In this document: piece after piece, positions 32,529 to 44,417 of the stretch | Position numbering within the stretch: position 1 is the stretch's first letter | Layout: every line of letters starts with the position of its first letter | Origin: Hyaloscypha bicolor E | Taxonomy: Eukaryota > Ascomycota > Leotiomycetes > Helotiales > Hyaloscyphaceae | NCBI RefSeq assembly: GCF_002865645.1 | Contig: NW_020194555.1 | Coordinates: forward strand, 2,506,288-2,570,287 | Direction: 5' to 3' | DNA length: 64,000 bases | Notes under the pieces: model-generated | Told to the model about the DNA's origin: nothing | The model's input: the letters and a program-made list of their open reading frames with translations, nothing else | Databases searched by the model: none | Translations under genes and position numbers: made by a program

Positions 32529-35500
32529 TTAGAAGCAGTCGAAAGTCTTTCCCGAGACTCCACACCGTTCGCCCGGTGGGTGATCGTGGTAACAGCAGAT
32601 TTCATGAAATCGAGGGTTCAGGCTTATCAAACTCCCCGTAGCAGTGTTTGCATACAAATTATCCATATCCTTTGGCAGATCTGGATGCTTCTTGCAAAGG
32701 TGTTTGAATTGATCTCGGTCCCATGGGCCAGCCATCATGTATTTCTGAAGCGGTGCATGTTCTCTGCAGCAAGCCCAGGTTGCCATGTAGATTCGAAGGG
32801 CGGACCACTGTTCGATTTGACTGTAGGTAATGGCAATCTCCTCGATCGTTGGTGCTGAATTATTTTTCAAGTACCCATGACCCAGAAGTTCGATAGCCAG
32901 ATTCTGGAGAGATCGAAGCCGAAGCTTGGAGCATAAGCAGTAGACCTTGACCATATGTGTTGTGTTGAAAATACTGTCTGCTTTGTAGTCCTCAGCGATG
33001 GATTGAATATTGCGATGATAGAGCCAATGTATAATGGTCGCCAAAGCATAGGTGTCGAAGTCTGGGAAATGATAAGCTTGGGGTGACTCTTTGTGATTTG
33101 GATACTGGCGGGATAACAATTCAAAGAAAGGAGATTTGGCGAGTATGTACTTGTGAACCAGAACGCATTTGTTCTTGGGACCAATGCGAAGCTCAATGGT
33201 TTCGTTGGCAATGTTTCTGCTTACTATAAGAGAATGTTCAGATGATTTGCAGGACTTTCAACTTACTTATTGGATTTCGACTGAGTAATGTCAATGGAAG
33301 AGGGGGCTGTCGTCAGAGATTTCTCCAAATCGGGATGCTTGCTATCCATTGAGAGCTGCGGTGGCATCTCAGCCGAGGGCGGAACTTCCCAAGCCTCGAA
33401 ATCACCCGTCTCAATTTTTTGGAAGGTCATGTTTGTGTCACTTGGGGTCGAAGGAGGTGAGATCATGTCTTGTGATGCCTCAGTCGGACTGCACACCTTC
33501 TGCACGTCCAGTACACCCGTTTCAATGTCTTCGGGAGATTTTTCTAAATCATCCCTAGTCTTCGTTTGGGGTACGTCCCACACAGTAACAAAATTTTGAC
33601 GCAACTTCTTTGCTGGCGGTTGTTGATCCTCCTCCCCATCCTCTATCTTGAAGTGGACTCTCTTTCTTGGAGAGTTGCCAGTGTCTTCTGGGCACATGTA
33701 ACGAGATCCTGCGTCTTGAGTAATAGAAACAGGTACAGGCTGCATATCAAATGGCATCCTTTCAATGGACCTCTCGATCATAGTTGAAGTATCAGTATCC
33801 ACTGGGGTTGCCATGGCCCCAGCGGCTTCCAACCATTCGGCTGCGGGCTTTTCAGGCGACTTGGATTTCGCACTGGGGCCGCCTATGGCTGACAGAAGTG
33901 TGTTCATATAAGGAATGGTATCTGCGGATAAAGGCTCCAGCTTTATCTCCGGTGAGCTCATCTGAACTGATTCGGATACAGTCGTTGATATCTCATAGGC
34001 GTATGGCTGTGCCATGTTAGCAGCGGCATCCCCAGATGTGACATGCTCAGACATTTTGGCCAAATTCCTATCATCAAAATCGGAACCTGCATCCAAGACC
34101 TGAGGCCTCTCCCGTACCCAACTGGCCCCATAAAGAGTTCCGAACATTGGAGAGCCCCAGCCTGGTTGGAGTCTGCGTGGCGTACCGGTCGCGGTCTCCT
34201 TGATAGAGACGGACGGACCGCTCATAGTATCGTCGGAGCTGGAAGTGTTTCTGATTTCTGACCCAGTCGACCTGGAACATTTGGGTTTTGTTGTTGCGTC
34301 TTCATCAGAAGACTCCGCATCGAGACTGGCGGAGGCCGGATGGTCGAGATTCAGCATGTTGGTCGCATTTGTCTCATCAAATTGGAATCCTACATCCATG
34401 CCGTCAACAGAGTAGGTAGGAGAGTTCATGGCGGATGCAGCTTCGGAAACTGTCTGATCTTCCATCTCGGACTGGCTCCTGTCGAAGTTACCCGGTATCC
34501 CAGATGAAAAACCAGAAGTTGCTGGAGGAAATGCAGTGTCTGAATTGCTTTCAACGGAGACGATGAAGTCTGACATCTCGATTGAGCTTGTATCAACAGA
34601 TTCAGGCACATTGTTGTGGCTGTCGGCAGAGGAGAAGGGATGGGTGTGCATAACCGGTGTTTCTTCAGAAAACGCAGTGTCCTGAATCTCTGGCAAGCTC
34701 AACTCGAGTGTGCTGGGTAAGACAGTGAAACTATCAGGAGAGGAGGAAGGCGAAGTTGTTTCCGGGGGTCCGTAAGATGAAGATGTGAGCTCCGAAATCT
34801 CCTGCGAGCCCGTGTTAACGCATTCCAGTGTCTGGTTGGAGCCATCGGTCGAGAAGGGAGAGTCGTTCAAGCCTGGTGTAGCTTGAGCTGTGTAGGCATG
34901 CTCCTGAACCCCTTGCGAACTCGAACCCGTGTCGAAGGGATCAGCAACCACGGTTAAATCATCAATGGACAAGGGAAGTCGATTCTTAAGTGAAGCATCT
35001 ACAGCGAAGGGATTACGCCTTGATCTCTCTCCCGAATTCGTCTCGATCGCTTCGAGTCTGTTGCTTACCCCACAAACCTCCAATTTAGGAGAGCTCTTCT
35101 TAAGTGAGAGGTTGAGCTTTATGAACTCAGTCAGGCTAGACTCAAGTGGTTCGTATCCCGTGTTTTTGTTGCTGGCAGGAGAAGTTGGAGTTGACTCCAA
35201 GTGGGTTGAGGATCCAAGCTCTGGAGACTCAGCCGAAGTCTTCTGGGTGAGTTCCGATGTTATCATTGCGTTGCCGGCATTTAGGAAAGAAGTGTTCACA
35301 TCATCCTGTGAAATCATAAGTTCAATGGCTTCGGAAAGAATCTCTGAAGCGTCAACTGGCTCGGAAGGTGAAACAGCGTCGGGATCACTTTCAACTGAGA
35401 AGGGGCCGAAGGGGAGCTCAGGTATTTCGACCAAAGTCGCCTCAACGAGTTTGGATAGCTCGTTTGATCTGTCCGCGGTATGAGAAGAGTCCATGTCGGA

Positions 35501-35932
35501 TGAAGGCTCTACCAGACCGGACTGCGCTTGAAGCTCTGGCGAGCTATTATTGACAAGATCACATACCGGTGTTGGAGTGTCTGTATTTACGGAAGATTGA
35601 TCCATGGCTGTGATGCATTCAGTCGATCTCACCAGCTCTAAAGTAGGAGGTGTAATCATATCGCTGGGTACCATATTCGATCCGTCGATTGTCGAGCAAA
35701 GAGTAGCCGTGCCTGGAGTACCTTCAACTGAAGCGATGAGCTTTTGAGTCCCCGAGAAAACGATCTCGCCTGGAGGAATGCTTGATTCGTCAATTAACAG
35801 AGAAGGTGAAGTCATGTCCAAGCCAGCTTCGGTCGAAACATCGAGCTGTTGAGTCTGAGGTGAGGTGGTCTCGATGTCAACGGTATTCGAAACTTCCATT
35901 GTCAAAGGAGGTGACGGAAGTGGTTCTGCCAT
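32529..35932 (-). CDS. BTB-domain protein with long disordered N-terminus
   Basis: Exons 32529-33219 and 33267-35932 give 1118 residues. The first about 889 residues are Ser/Thr/Pro/Glu-rich with recurrent short acidic segments (such as SPEL, ESVDT, SSEIS) and two basic, NLS-like patches near the end (PRKRVHF, PPAKKLRQ). The BTB part follows (IELRIGPKNKCVLVHKYILA, then DFDTYALATIIHWLYHR), and the C-terminus has CCYHDHPPGERC, parallel to the HAHPRGDPC tail of the neighbour. The single 47-nt intron needs the TAAG acceptor at 33220 to keep phase. Start ATG 35932 lies in GCCATGG read in reverse (context CCATGGC). Likely a nuclear BTB protein; partner unknown. Confidence 0.75.
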
Positions 35933-38502
35933 GGTGGTCGTCTTAGTTCCTTCAGGAGTGTCCGAGCATATGATGAAGTCAATGCGAAAAGGGTGGAATA
36001 TGGGAGATGAAGTTGATCTTGAGGTTGCAAATGCGAGGTGTTTATGGAGGGGGGAGGGTGGTCAGCGACGTTGTTTCTATAAGGGGCACCAGGGGCAATA
36101 AAAAGCGAACGTATTCTAGGGCCTCATAAGGCAAAGGGAAGGTACGAGATAGGTCTGCTGGTGATCTCAAATTGGAGTGAATATCAAAGCTTTATCTTTC
36201 CGAGCTGGCTTGTTTTCATTTGATTTAGATGGAAGGTGAAGGGATGAGTGGGATGTGCTTTGGGAAGGCACGGCGGTGGAAACCAGCAGACTCCTTACGC
36301 TATCTTAGATTTATAGAAAGACAAAACAAGGAGCAAACCACTCAGTCATAACACTTTCGCAGAAGACTGCCTTAGGTGTATCACTGAGTCTCACAGAAAT
36401 ATATTAGTGATAAATCAACGGAGTCTATTCCATAGATGAGAGATATCATGAAAAGTGAACTATGAGATCTATGCCAGCCTATCGTCAGATGCTTGGAGAG
36501 TCAAATTCGTCTTTCCGTCCGCCGCCCTCTATCCTTGGACTGAATTTGAATCATAGATTTGGGTTTATGAAATGCATGGAAATCTTCTGGTTGCTGAATG
36601 CTGCTTTCTGTATAAATCAACTTGCCGTAGGTAGTAGCTATATGTGTATGTGAGAGCCCACTAAGGAGCAGATATAAATCGGGGTGAAATAATGAATTTG
36701 TAGTTGTGATTGCCGCTTTCCATACTCCACCACAGAAACCCCGTGCTGAGCTGGAAAGTTTATTATTGCCAAAATTGGCGGAAGGAAAGCATGACTGAGG
36801 GAACCTTCGCGTGTGTTTGTATTCGAAAAGTCGCCGATTGCAAGTCAACCTATTAGGTGGAAGTCTATCGAATAGCAAGATCTAGCACAGAAATTGTCAG
36901 CCACAACTCAAACAAGGATCATCGTTGTGCATGCCTTGAAAAGTCTTGCCTTCGAATTCGCAGACCTTCTGCTTTGCATGCTCGTGATAGCCACAAACCA
37001 TATCAAAACCTGGTGAGATGATCGTTATTAAACTGTCCGATATGATTCCTCTCAGGCGGTCAACTGAGACCCTCTTAGCGAAGGGAACGTCTCAGCAAGA
37101 TGGACCAGTTCTGTGGTGGCTGGATGATCTTCGAGGGTAGGGGAGTTGTCACTAGATCTCAATAGCATGTAATTATATGAGCGAGCCATGAACTTTCGAA
37201 GCCCGCAATTTGGACGGGTCTGGCGGTAGGCTGCACAAAATCCTCCTAGGATGGCCATCTGTCAGTCAAGAAGTACGCGTTCCTGAGTTAGTTGATGACC
37301 AAGTCAGACAAACCAGGTATTTTCCAAAGCAGCGCCAAGCTGTAGACTTTATGAGTTTAGAGATGGCTTTGGATTGGCGGATAAATTGTAGTGTGTCTCT
37401 TTGAGTTGGTACATTGACTCGACCAGACTTTACATGGGAAAGGCTCGGATCATTTGGTGGTACAACCACTCATGAATGAAAGGGAAAGCATCTGGATTAC
37501 ATGTTGGAAGGTAGACTACCGGTCTAATCAGATATACTTAGACTTTGTAACGAGAAGGTTTTTGTGAATCTTGAAGCTCTTGCGTTTGGGGGGGGACAAC
37601 GCGGGATTCGATGATATCAGAACCAGTTGTACTATCGATTAGTTAGACCACTTCAAGCTTATTAAACACAGAGATTTCCTTACTCATAGAATGTGGCGAT
37701 TTTCTTGTTCATCCCAATTGGCTCCTTGATTGGACTCGATTGTTTGCAGAGAAGTGTGAGCCCCCGGAAAATCTCCCGGGGGAGATATCAAGGATTGGAG
37801 GATATCGGATCGGTGAGATGCAGGGAGTCGCAGATAGATGGCTGATGGGAGGGTAAGAGAGAGATGGTCAACGGAGAAAGAGAGTGGCTTGACCAGAGGG
37901 TGACAGAGACAGGCGGTTGACGGGAGAGAGAAACAAAGAGATGCTTCGACTCGAGAGGAGGATCCCAAATACTGCATCAAAAAAGCATAAGGAGAGAGCA
38001 AAGAAAGGTACGAGCGAGAATAGGCATGGAACGGTGCAGGAAATTCGCAGTAGTCAAGCTTCAAGCCGCGTTTAACAATTGCTACATATTCTTGGAGCGA
38101 AAACTTACTAACGTCAGAGTTCGAACGATTATTCACATGTGAGCGTGCAACCTATGACCGGACCTATTTTGATGTTATCCGGAACTCAAAAGTTCATGAT
38201 CTCACCTTCCTCTCATCATAGTCGTCAAACGAAGCTACCCCTGCAAAACTAGCCCCTTTCCACGCCACAGGCACGCCAAACACCCCTGAACGACGTCACG
38301 ACATCTCCCCAGCCTCTCAGCTTTCCCCGAGATTTCCCTCCCTCATCTCCTCTTTTCTCCTTCTTCCAACCAACAATTCCCGTTGAAAATCGTCAATCTT
38401 CTGCCATCGTGTTGAACTGGGTATGCTACAGCTTCACCTGAGCTTCACTTCCCCAGCTGAGAATTTATTAGGTCTTGAAGAAGGAAGTGAAGGAAAGTCA
38501 AC
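35933..38502. other. Long intergenic region, no supported gene
   Basis: About 2.6 kb. Frames of 60-150 codons (for example 37684-38136 minus, 36501-36878 minus) lie in composition-biased sequence without motifs. A GA-rich stretch spans about 37800-37960. Pyrimidine-rich sequence before 38503 looks like a promoter and leader. Confidence 0.5.
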
Positions 38503-39196
38503 ATGCCGTCCGCGAAAGGAAAACCGACGGATCCTAAGCTGAAGGAGAAGGTTACTGAGGGTATGTGCCACCTTCTCGTAATACCCCCAATTGCAATTGC
38601 CCCTCACAAATTCATACGAATGTCGATTGACACAATTCACAGAGGTAAAACAACAACCCAACAAAGACGGCAGCGGAAAAGGCCAAATGGCAGCATGGAA
38701 GGTACAATACTTCTCCACCCCTCCACCCCAAATTCCAAATTGAAATCACAGAACTAATACGCGCAAACCACAGGCCGCCAAAATCGGCAAGGAATACGAA
38801 GCCCGCGGCGGCGACTACGAAAACGAGCCCGGCTCCAAGAACAAACCGGAGAAAGGCCCACCGCAGAAGAAATCCGAGGCTACCAAGAAAGCCGAGACGT
38901 CTGCCTCCAAATCCGCCTCCAACAACAACAAATCGAAATCAAAACCCGAAGCTGACGATGGGGATGATGAGGAGAAGGGAGACGAAAAGCCCAGAGCAAA
39001 CGAAGGACGGAAAGCACGGGGTCGACCTAAGGGGGAGGGTGGTGCGGGAGCCAAGGCAAAGGAGAGCAGGGAGCCGAGGCTGGGAGAGAGGAGTAGTGCG
39101 CGGCAGAAGGGGGATAAGGCTGAGGAGCCAGCTGCTGGGGGGAAGAAAAGGAAGAGTGCTGGTGGGGAGGAATCAGCTGCAAAGAAGAAGAAGTGA
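38503..39196 (+). CDS. Small lysine-rich, probably nuclear protein
   Basis: Exons 38503-38560, 38643-38701 and 38774-39196 give 179 residues. The N-terminal 70 residues look conserved (EEVKQQPNKDGSGKGQMAAW, then KIGKEYEARGGDYENEPGSK), and the rest is Lys/Glu/Ala-rich with an AT-hook-like GRPK core (ARGRPKGEG) and a terminal KKKK. This suggests a chromatin- or nucleolus-associated protein. No named family is recognised. All splice junctions keep frame; both early introns are 70-80 nt. Confidence 0.7.
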
Positions 39197-39709
39197 GGTG
39201 TGATTGGAGGGTTGATGTTTGACGCGAGATGGTGGCGATGAGGGGTTTCACGCAACGCAAAGGAACGCTCGGATCGCATCGCGCATCGTATCAGTATTTC
39301 GTTTCGGCTATCGGATATTTGAGTCTTGGGGCTGTGTCCATTTGTCGTGGTCGGTGCTGAGCGCATGGATGTCATAGAGTTCTGTAAGAGTTCTGTAGTG
39401 GAAACTGGTGGCTCTTTGTTTGTTATTGATCAACATCAAACTGAAATCAGCAAACATGCTAAGATTACCATGCCAACAAATCAGAACGTGATAAAAAATG
39501 GTCTGAATCCACCTAATGCAGTGTCATTTCATATTACTGAAATCCTGTCTAAGGTGTCTGTCGGTAACTTTGTACATTGTCAAGAAAACCATCATCTTGT
39601 CCATTTCTTCAATTCCATTTCATCATATAAACAATAGGGGTCCTCCCAAAAAAAGGTTTTCTGTCCAAAACAAATATACGAGATCTAGATATACATTTCT
39701 GTACACCAT
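39197..39709. other. Intergenic between convergent genes
   Basis: Contains the 3' ends of both neighbours. No gene seen. Confidence 0.5.
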
Positions 39710-41308
39710 CTATTGATGGGGAGCCATTCCGATGGTGTTGTTTCCACCGTTGAAGGCCACGAACTGGGACTTGAACATGATGTCGCCGTAGATCTGCAGA
39801 TTGGATGCAATGGCCTGGAGACCGCCGAAGCAAGCTGGAAACACCGTTAGACAAATTTTGTAACTTAAATACGGGCGAATTGGGGGAGGGGAGGGGAGCT
39901 TACTCGTGCCAGCATTATCAACCGGGGCGAAGTTGATATCATCACCCCGAACAAGCGCCATGTACGATCCACCAACATCGACCTGGAGATCAGGCAACTG
40001 CGCGTTGCAAGGGAAGGTCACGCCTCCGACAGTCTGGTTGTTGACTGCGCCGGTGACCTGGCTGTAATAAGCGTTGACGACGGCTGCGTTGGCCAACATG
40101 AGTGTGGTTCCGGTGTCAGCGATAGCCTGACCGCCAGCGACGGTCATGGCGGCTCCAGTGCCGACCTGGAACTTGGTGGACGAGAATTGCCAGAAGCCGT
40201 TGGTGGTGTTGACAGCGGCCCAGGTGAGGGAGCCGTTGAACTTGGTCGAGTCGATGGCACCGAAGGTATATGCGCCCACGGCGTTCTTGCGAAGATCGGC
40301 GGTGAAGACGGGCATGGCGAGGGAGGCTTTGGCGTTGTCGAAGAAGGTCTTTTGCGGAGCTGGCTTGACGGTGTTGAGTTTGGAGAAGGCGAGGCCGACG
40401 AGCCCGTTGGATTGGGTGTCCTGGATGAAGGAAGTGGAGACGGCGGTGGCGAGCTCAATGGCTTGGCTGGTCACGGTTGCTCCTCCGATGTCGACGGTGT
40501 CTGTACCGACGTTGCCAGCTGCTCCTGATCCATCACCGTAAGAGATGGTGAATGAGGCACCGGTCATCATCTTGAAGGAGGTAGACTTGGTGGGGTCGAA
40601 GTTTTGGTGGCCAGTTTGGGAAGCTGTTGCCAGTTGAGTATTGAAGACCCACAGGTCAGAAGATCCACTGTCGAAGTCCATGTTCATTGTCTGGCCTCCA
40701 ATGCTGATGGGAGCTAGATACTCGACATCACCTTGCTCAGGGGTAGCGGCAACAATACCAGTACCAGTGTTAGCGGAGGCTGTGCTGTTTGTTGTACTGT
40801 TTGTCGATGATCCAGATGCTCCAGTTGATCCTGTGGACTTGGCGGTACCAGCAGAACCCGTCTTAGAGGCCTTTCCTGCTGCTGCAGGGCTCGATTTGGC
40901 ATTTCCGTTTGCATTTCCACCAGCAGCAGCGGAATTTCCAGCTCCAGCTCCAGCTCCAGCCCCAAGCAAATCACCAAGCAAGCCTTCCAATTCCGCGGCA
41001 AGTCCACCTCCAGCAGCTTTCTCCGATACTGCTGAGGCCGGCGAAGCAGCTCCAGCTCCTGCCGCACGCATGGCATCGAGCACTGGGCCTGGAGGAATGC
41101 CAAATTTCCGGTATGCCTTGAGAAGGGCTCTCGTTCCTGCTCCAACAGATCTTTTGTGATTTGGGTGTCGTTTGAAATTGGGATTAGGTATTCGCTCGAC
41201 CATGAAGCTTCGCTTTTGAGGCGGGTTGTGGGGTGAGGGTGCGGCAAGGACGAAAGTGACGAGGGCGAGTAGAAGGAAAGCTTGCAATGCTAATAATGAA
41301 GGCATCAT
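39710..41308 (-). CDS. Secreted aspartic protease (pepsin family A1)
   Basis: Exons 39710-39834 and 39904-41308 give 509 residues. The start is the first of two adjacent ATGs at 41308; the frame upstream begins with GTG. A signal peptide (about 1-22) and a basic propeptide lead to an unusual linker of Ala/Gly then Ser/Thr (about 80-185), then a pepsin-like catalytic part. The active-site motifs are DSGSSDLW (Asp about 213) and ADTGTTLM (Asp about 398). The first has DSG instead of the common DTG. A flap Tyr sits in SYGDGSG, and NxT sequons occur. The 69-nt intron is in frame but splicing restores the conserved Cys-containing loop (NAGTTCFGG). Extracellular proteolysis at acid pH is the expected role. 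Confidence 0.9.
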   Translation of the reverse strand: MMPSLLALQAFLLLALVTFVLAAPSPHNPPQKRSFMVERIPNPNFKRHPNHKRSVGAGTRALLKAYRKFGIPPGPVLDAMRAAGAGAASPASAVSEKAAGGGLAAELEGLLGDLLGAGAGAGAGNSAAAGGNANGNAKSSPAAAGKASKTGSAGTAKSTGSTGASGSSTNSTTNSTASANTGTGIVAATPEQGDVEYLAPISIGGQTMNMDFDSGSSDLWVFNTQLATASQTGHQNFDPTKSTSFKMMTGASFTISYGDGSGAAGNVGTDTVDIGGATVTSQAIELATAVSTSFIQDTQSNGLVGLAFSKLNTVKPAPQKTFFDNAKASLAMPVFTADLRKNAVGAYTFGAIDSTKFNGSLTWAAVNTTNGFWQFSSTKFQVGTGAAMTVAGGQAIADTGTTLMLANAAVVNAYYSQVTGAVNNQTVGGVTFPCNAQLPDLQVDVGGSYMALVRGDDINFAPVDNAGTSKLPSPPPIRPYLSYKICLTVFPACFGGLQAIASNLQIYGDIMFKSQFVAFNGGNNTIGMAPHQ

Positions 41309-44300
41309 GAGAAGATAATCCACACCAGGTGGCTGCTTTCGAAGGGTTAAAGAGTGGTAATCCCGAGGACAACGGATTCAAAGAACTGCGGGTGCTGGAG
41401 AAAAAGAATGATGCCCAGCAAGTATGGAATCAGATGGATGCCCGCCCCAGAAACTTTTGGTAAGGAAAACAATAGAGTAGACACAAAGTCACAAGAACTT
41501 GAAAAGAGAATATAGTTTAAAAGGAAACTGAACATGGGAGAGGGCGTAACTAAGCAGACACACGAATGTTTGCGCATGAAGTCTTGGCTTCCTTCTATAG
41601 GGATCTCCTCTGCCAAGCCCAAACATGCAGGCCCCAGAGCCAGACACAGGGTGTGGCATGATGGTGGGGAGCCGAACTCAATGCAGGCAAGCCTGATCCA
41701 GGCATGTTAGTGCACGGAGACAATGCCCTGGGGTTTGGAAGCTTCATGGCGCCGTCTGTGCCCCTGATGTGGGATGTCTGATTCGATGTTTGACGGGCGA
41801 GGGCCAGGTACAGCCAAAGAGAGCACAAGCAGAGCAACGAGTCGCGGGGGGAGACTGCAAGGAAAGGGAGCTGCCGGAGGTTGAATGCGACTAGCGCAGC
41901 AGTAGCTCGTTCTCAGGTGCCTGCAACAGTGCAAGGGGGTTGAGAAACTTGAGAGACCGCGAGGACTGTGGATGCGGCTGACGCGGAGTTTGGTCGAGGC
42001 TGTCTGAGTGGTGGTTGAGTGGAGGAGTGCTGTCGGCAGCCCCTGTGCTGCCCAGGGGGTGTGCTCTTCGCGTGCCTGGATCTGATTCGCTACCCACTTG
42101 GCGGGGCACGCCGACGACGCTGTTCCTGCGGCTGCTGCTGCTCAAACTCGTGACTGGAGCCAACAGGTCCCCCTGAAATCACAGAGGTACAAACCCGTAG
42201 CGGGTCGGCGACAGATCGGCCACTCAGAAAGACCGCACTGGAATGTGTAAACGCCCCTTTACTAATCGCCTGTCTGCTAAGAATACTTCAACCGCGTACA
42301 GTACTAAGAGCGTCACTTACAGTGCCACCCGCGGCTGTCTGTGGCTCGCACTGTCTCCGCTGTGTATGAGCGTGTAGACCGACTGCCACTGACTGATATG
42401 TAGTGACATCTGCCCTCAAGACCAAGGGCTGCAGTCCAAAGAACGGAGTGCGGTTGTGCGAGCGCGGGACATGTTTCCCCCATCGTCACTGTGCCGCAGC
42501 CCCCAACGAGATCGTTTCCTGCTCCCCCGAGATGTTTCTCTGCAAAAATCTCCGCCCAGCGTTCCGGTGTTTCGAGAAGCCCGTTCTGGTGCCCTGAAAC
42601 GCACGTCACTCCACCAAAAACCACGCCACAGCCGCGATCAGCAGCCACTCGCAACTCGTCGCCCATCATTCACGGTATCTCCGACACACCACCGACCCCA
42701 AAATCAATCTCACTAACACAAAAGGAGGGTGAGCTATGGAGGCTGAGCCCTCCATTCGGCGTCCTGCAAACGAAAAAGACATCCAGGCCCGACTCGGGGT
42801 ATCATACAATTGTCTTTCCATTATGTTACTTCTCTGGTTTTCAATGATCGTCGCCAAATGTCCGTGCCTCCAGCGCATCCCGTCCGTGGCCCGGAGAAAC
42901 AAGATCCATTTGATGTGTACAGTATGAAGGATGAAAGCAAGTGTCAAACAGCCCGCATCTCTTGGGACTTGGTCTCGACGTCCCGCCCAATCGCTTGGCC
43001 GGTCGATCTCGCAAGACTGGTCGAATTGCGTGAAACGGCTGCGATCAAAGATCTGAAACGACGTCTCGGGGCCAATCGAACGAGCCACGCGCTGGATGGG
43101 TAGAACACACAGAACGGGTGTTGGATTGATAAAACAAACCCCCTCGACAAGCGGCGTGGTCCGAAGATGGTTGGTTGTCTCAGGGAAACGACTGGGTGTT
43201 CCTCACATGTTGGGAATGTGAAGCTTGCGCCCTTGTTTTTCCTTTGGTTGGACCGTTGGAGGGTAAAACCTCAGCTGAAGTGGACTCAGTGACGACGACG
43301 AAGCATGACGTTCCACATGTTTGATGCCTTGGAAGTTGGAAGTAGCTGGTGGTTTCTTTTATGCTTTACTGTGTCAAGCTTTTCAGGCCCATCTCAACAT
43401 AATTTACCCACCGCATCAACTCTTGTTATCAGATGAGAGATCCCGCCTTCTTTACCCACGAAGGGTCCCACTCATCCAGAGAACCAGCAATCGAAATCAT
43501 CAGGATCATCGAGCTGGTGGATCATCGCGCATATGAGGCTCCGGTTCAATCAGACATTAGATGAATTGCGCATCGCGCTATTCGTCATCCATCTCGGACC
43601 ATTTTTTGGATGATCAAACTCAAGAGACGGAGGATCTTTTCATGCCTTGTCCCGGTCACGTGGACCTTGCCATCTCGTGGCTTGCATAACTCGTTTTGGT
43701 CTCTTTCATATCGAATGATCTGCTGTTCATTGTTTGGAGCATATTGCTTCCGAGCCAAGAGCCTCACTTTCTCCCGAGTCCGAGTTTGGTGTATAGCTAT
43801 CTGTCCCAGCCTCATCCAATCGATGCGAGTCACTCTTTCCCGAAAAAAATATCTTCAGACGTCAATTTGATTTCAGAAGTGCTGTAGGTGTGACGGATTG
43901 GATGTTAGACACATAAACTGACACCTATTTCAACCTCAATGTTGGCATTCTTTGAACTGGTCCGAGCGAAAGCTTGAGTAGTCTGTTCAGCTGTCAATAT
44001 GTCGGTGAGAAACAGAAGGCCATCTTATTGCCATACATTCATGAAGCCATCTGGGTTATTGGAAGTATAGAAAGGATGAACCAGTGTCATGGTACGTATA
44101 TGTTGTGTGAGATGTGCATCTAGTATGTTGACAGTATACAGAGACACATATGCAATTAATCAATCGTGGAATATGCGCCAAGCAAGATCCTCAAGAAGGA
44201 AGTATGCACCAGTCCGAGATGAAGAAAATCCTGACAACCCATATGCAACCCTGATATGCAAAAAGAGATCGTAGGTCGTAAAATTGGTGATATACCAGAA

Positions 44301-44417
44301 AGAAGGGTATCGTATGACAGCCACAAGCTCAGCGTCATTGGACATGCAATCATGACTCCCCATATGCTTAAAACGTCATCTCAATGTATATACTTTGAGG
44401 ATGGCCACTGGGCCACT
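41309..44417. other. 3.1-kb gene-free stretch
   Basis: No coherent coding frame was found. Several 60-140 codon frames overlap on both strands between 41600 and 43150, in CpG-rich sequence. No tRNA, rRNA or spliceosomal RNA signature was seen by eye. It should include the promoter of the protease gene and the 3' end of the next gene. It could hide a non-coding RNA or a gene too divergent to recognise. Confidence 0.5.

Noticed and set aside
37684..38136. 150-codon minus-strand frame
   Set aside because: Ser/Leu/Pro-rich because the plus strand is GA-rich; no domain.
42313..42669. 118-codon minus-strand frame
   Set aside because: CpG-rich region with several overlapping frames; no motif or intron support.
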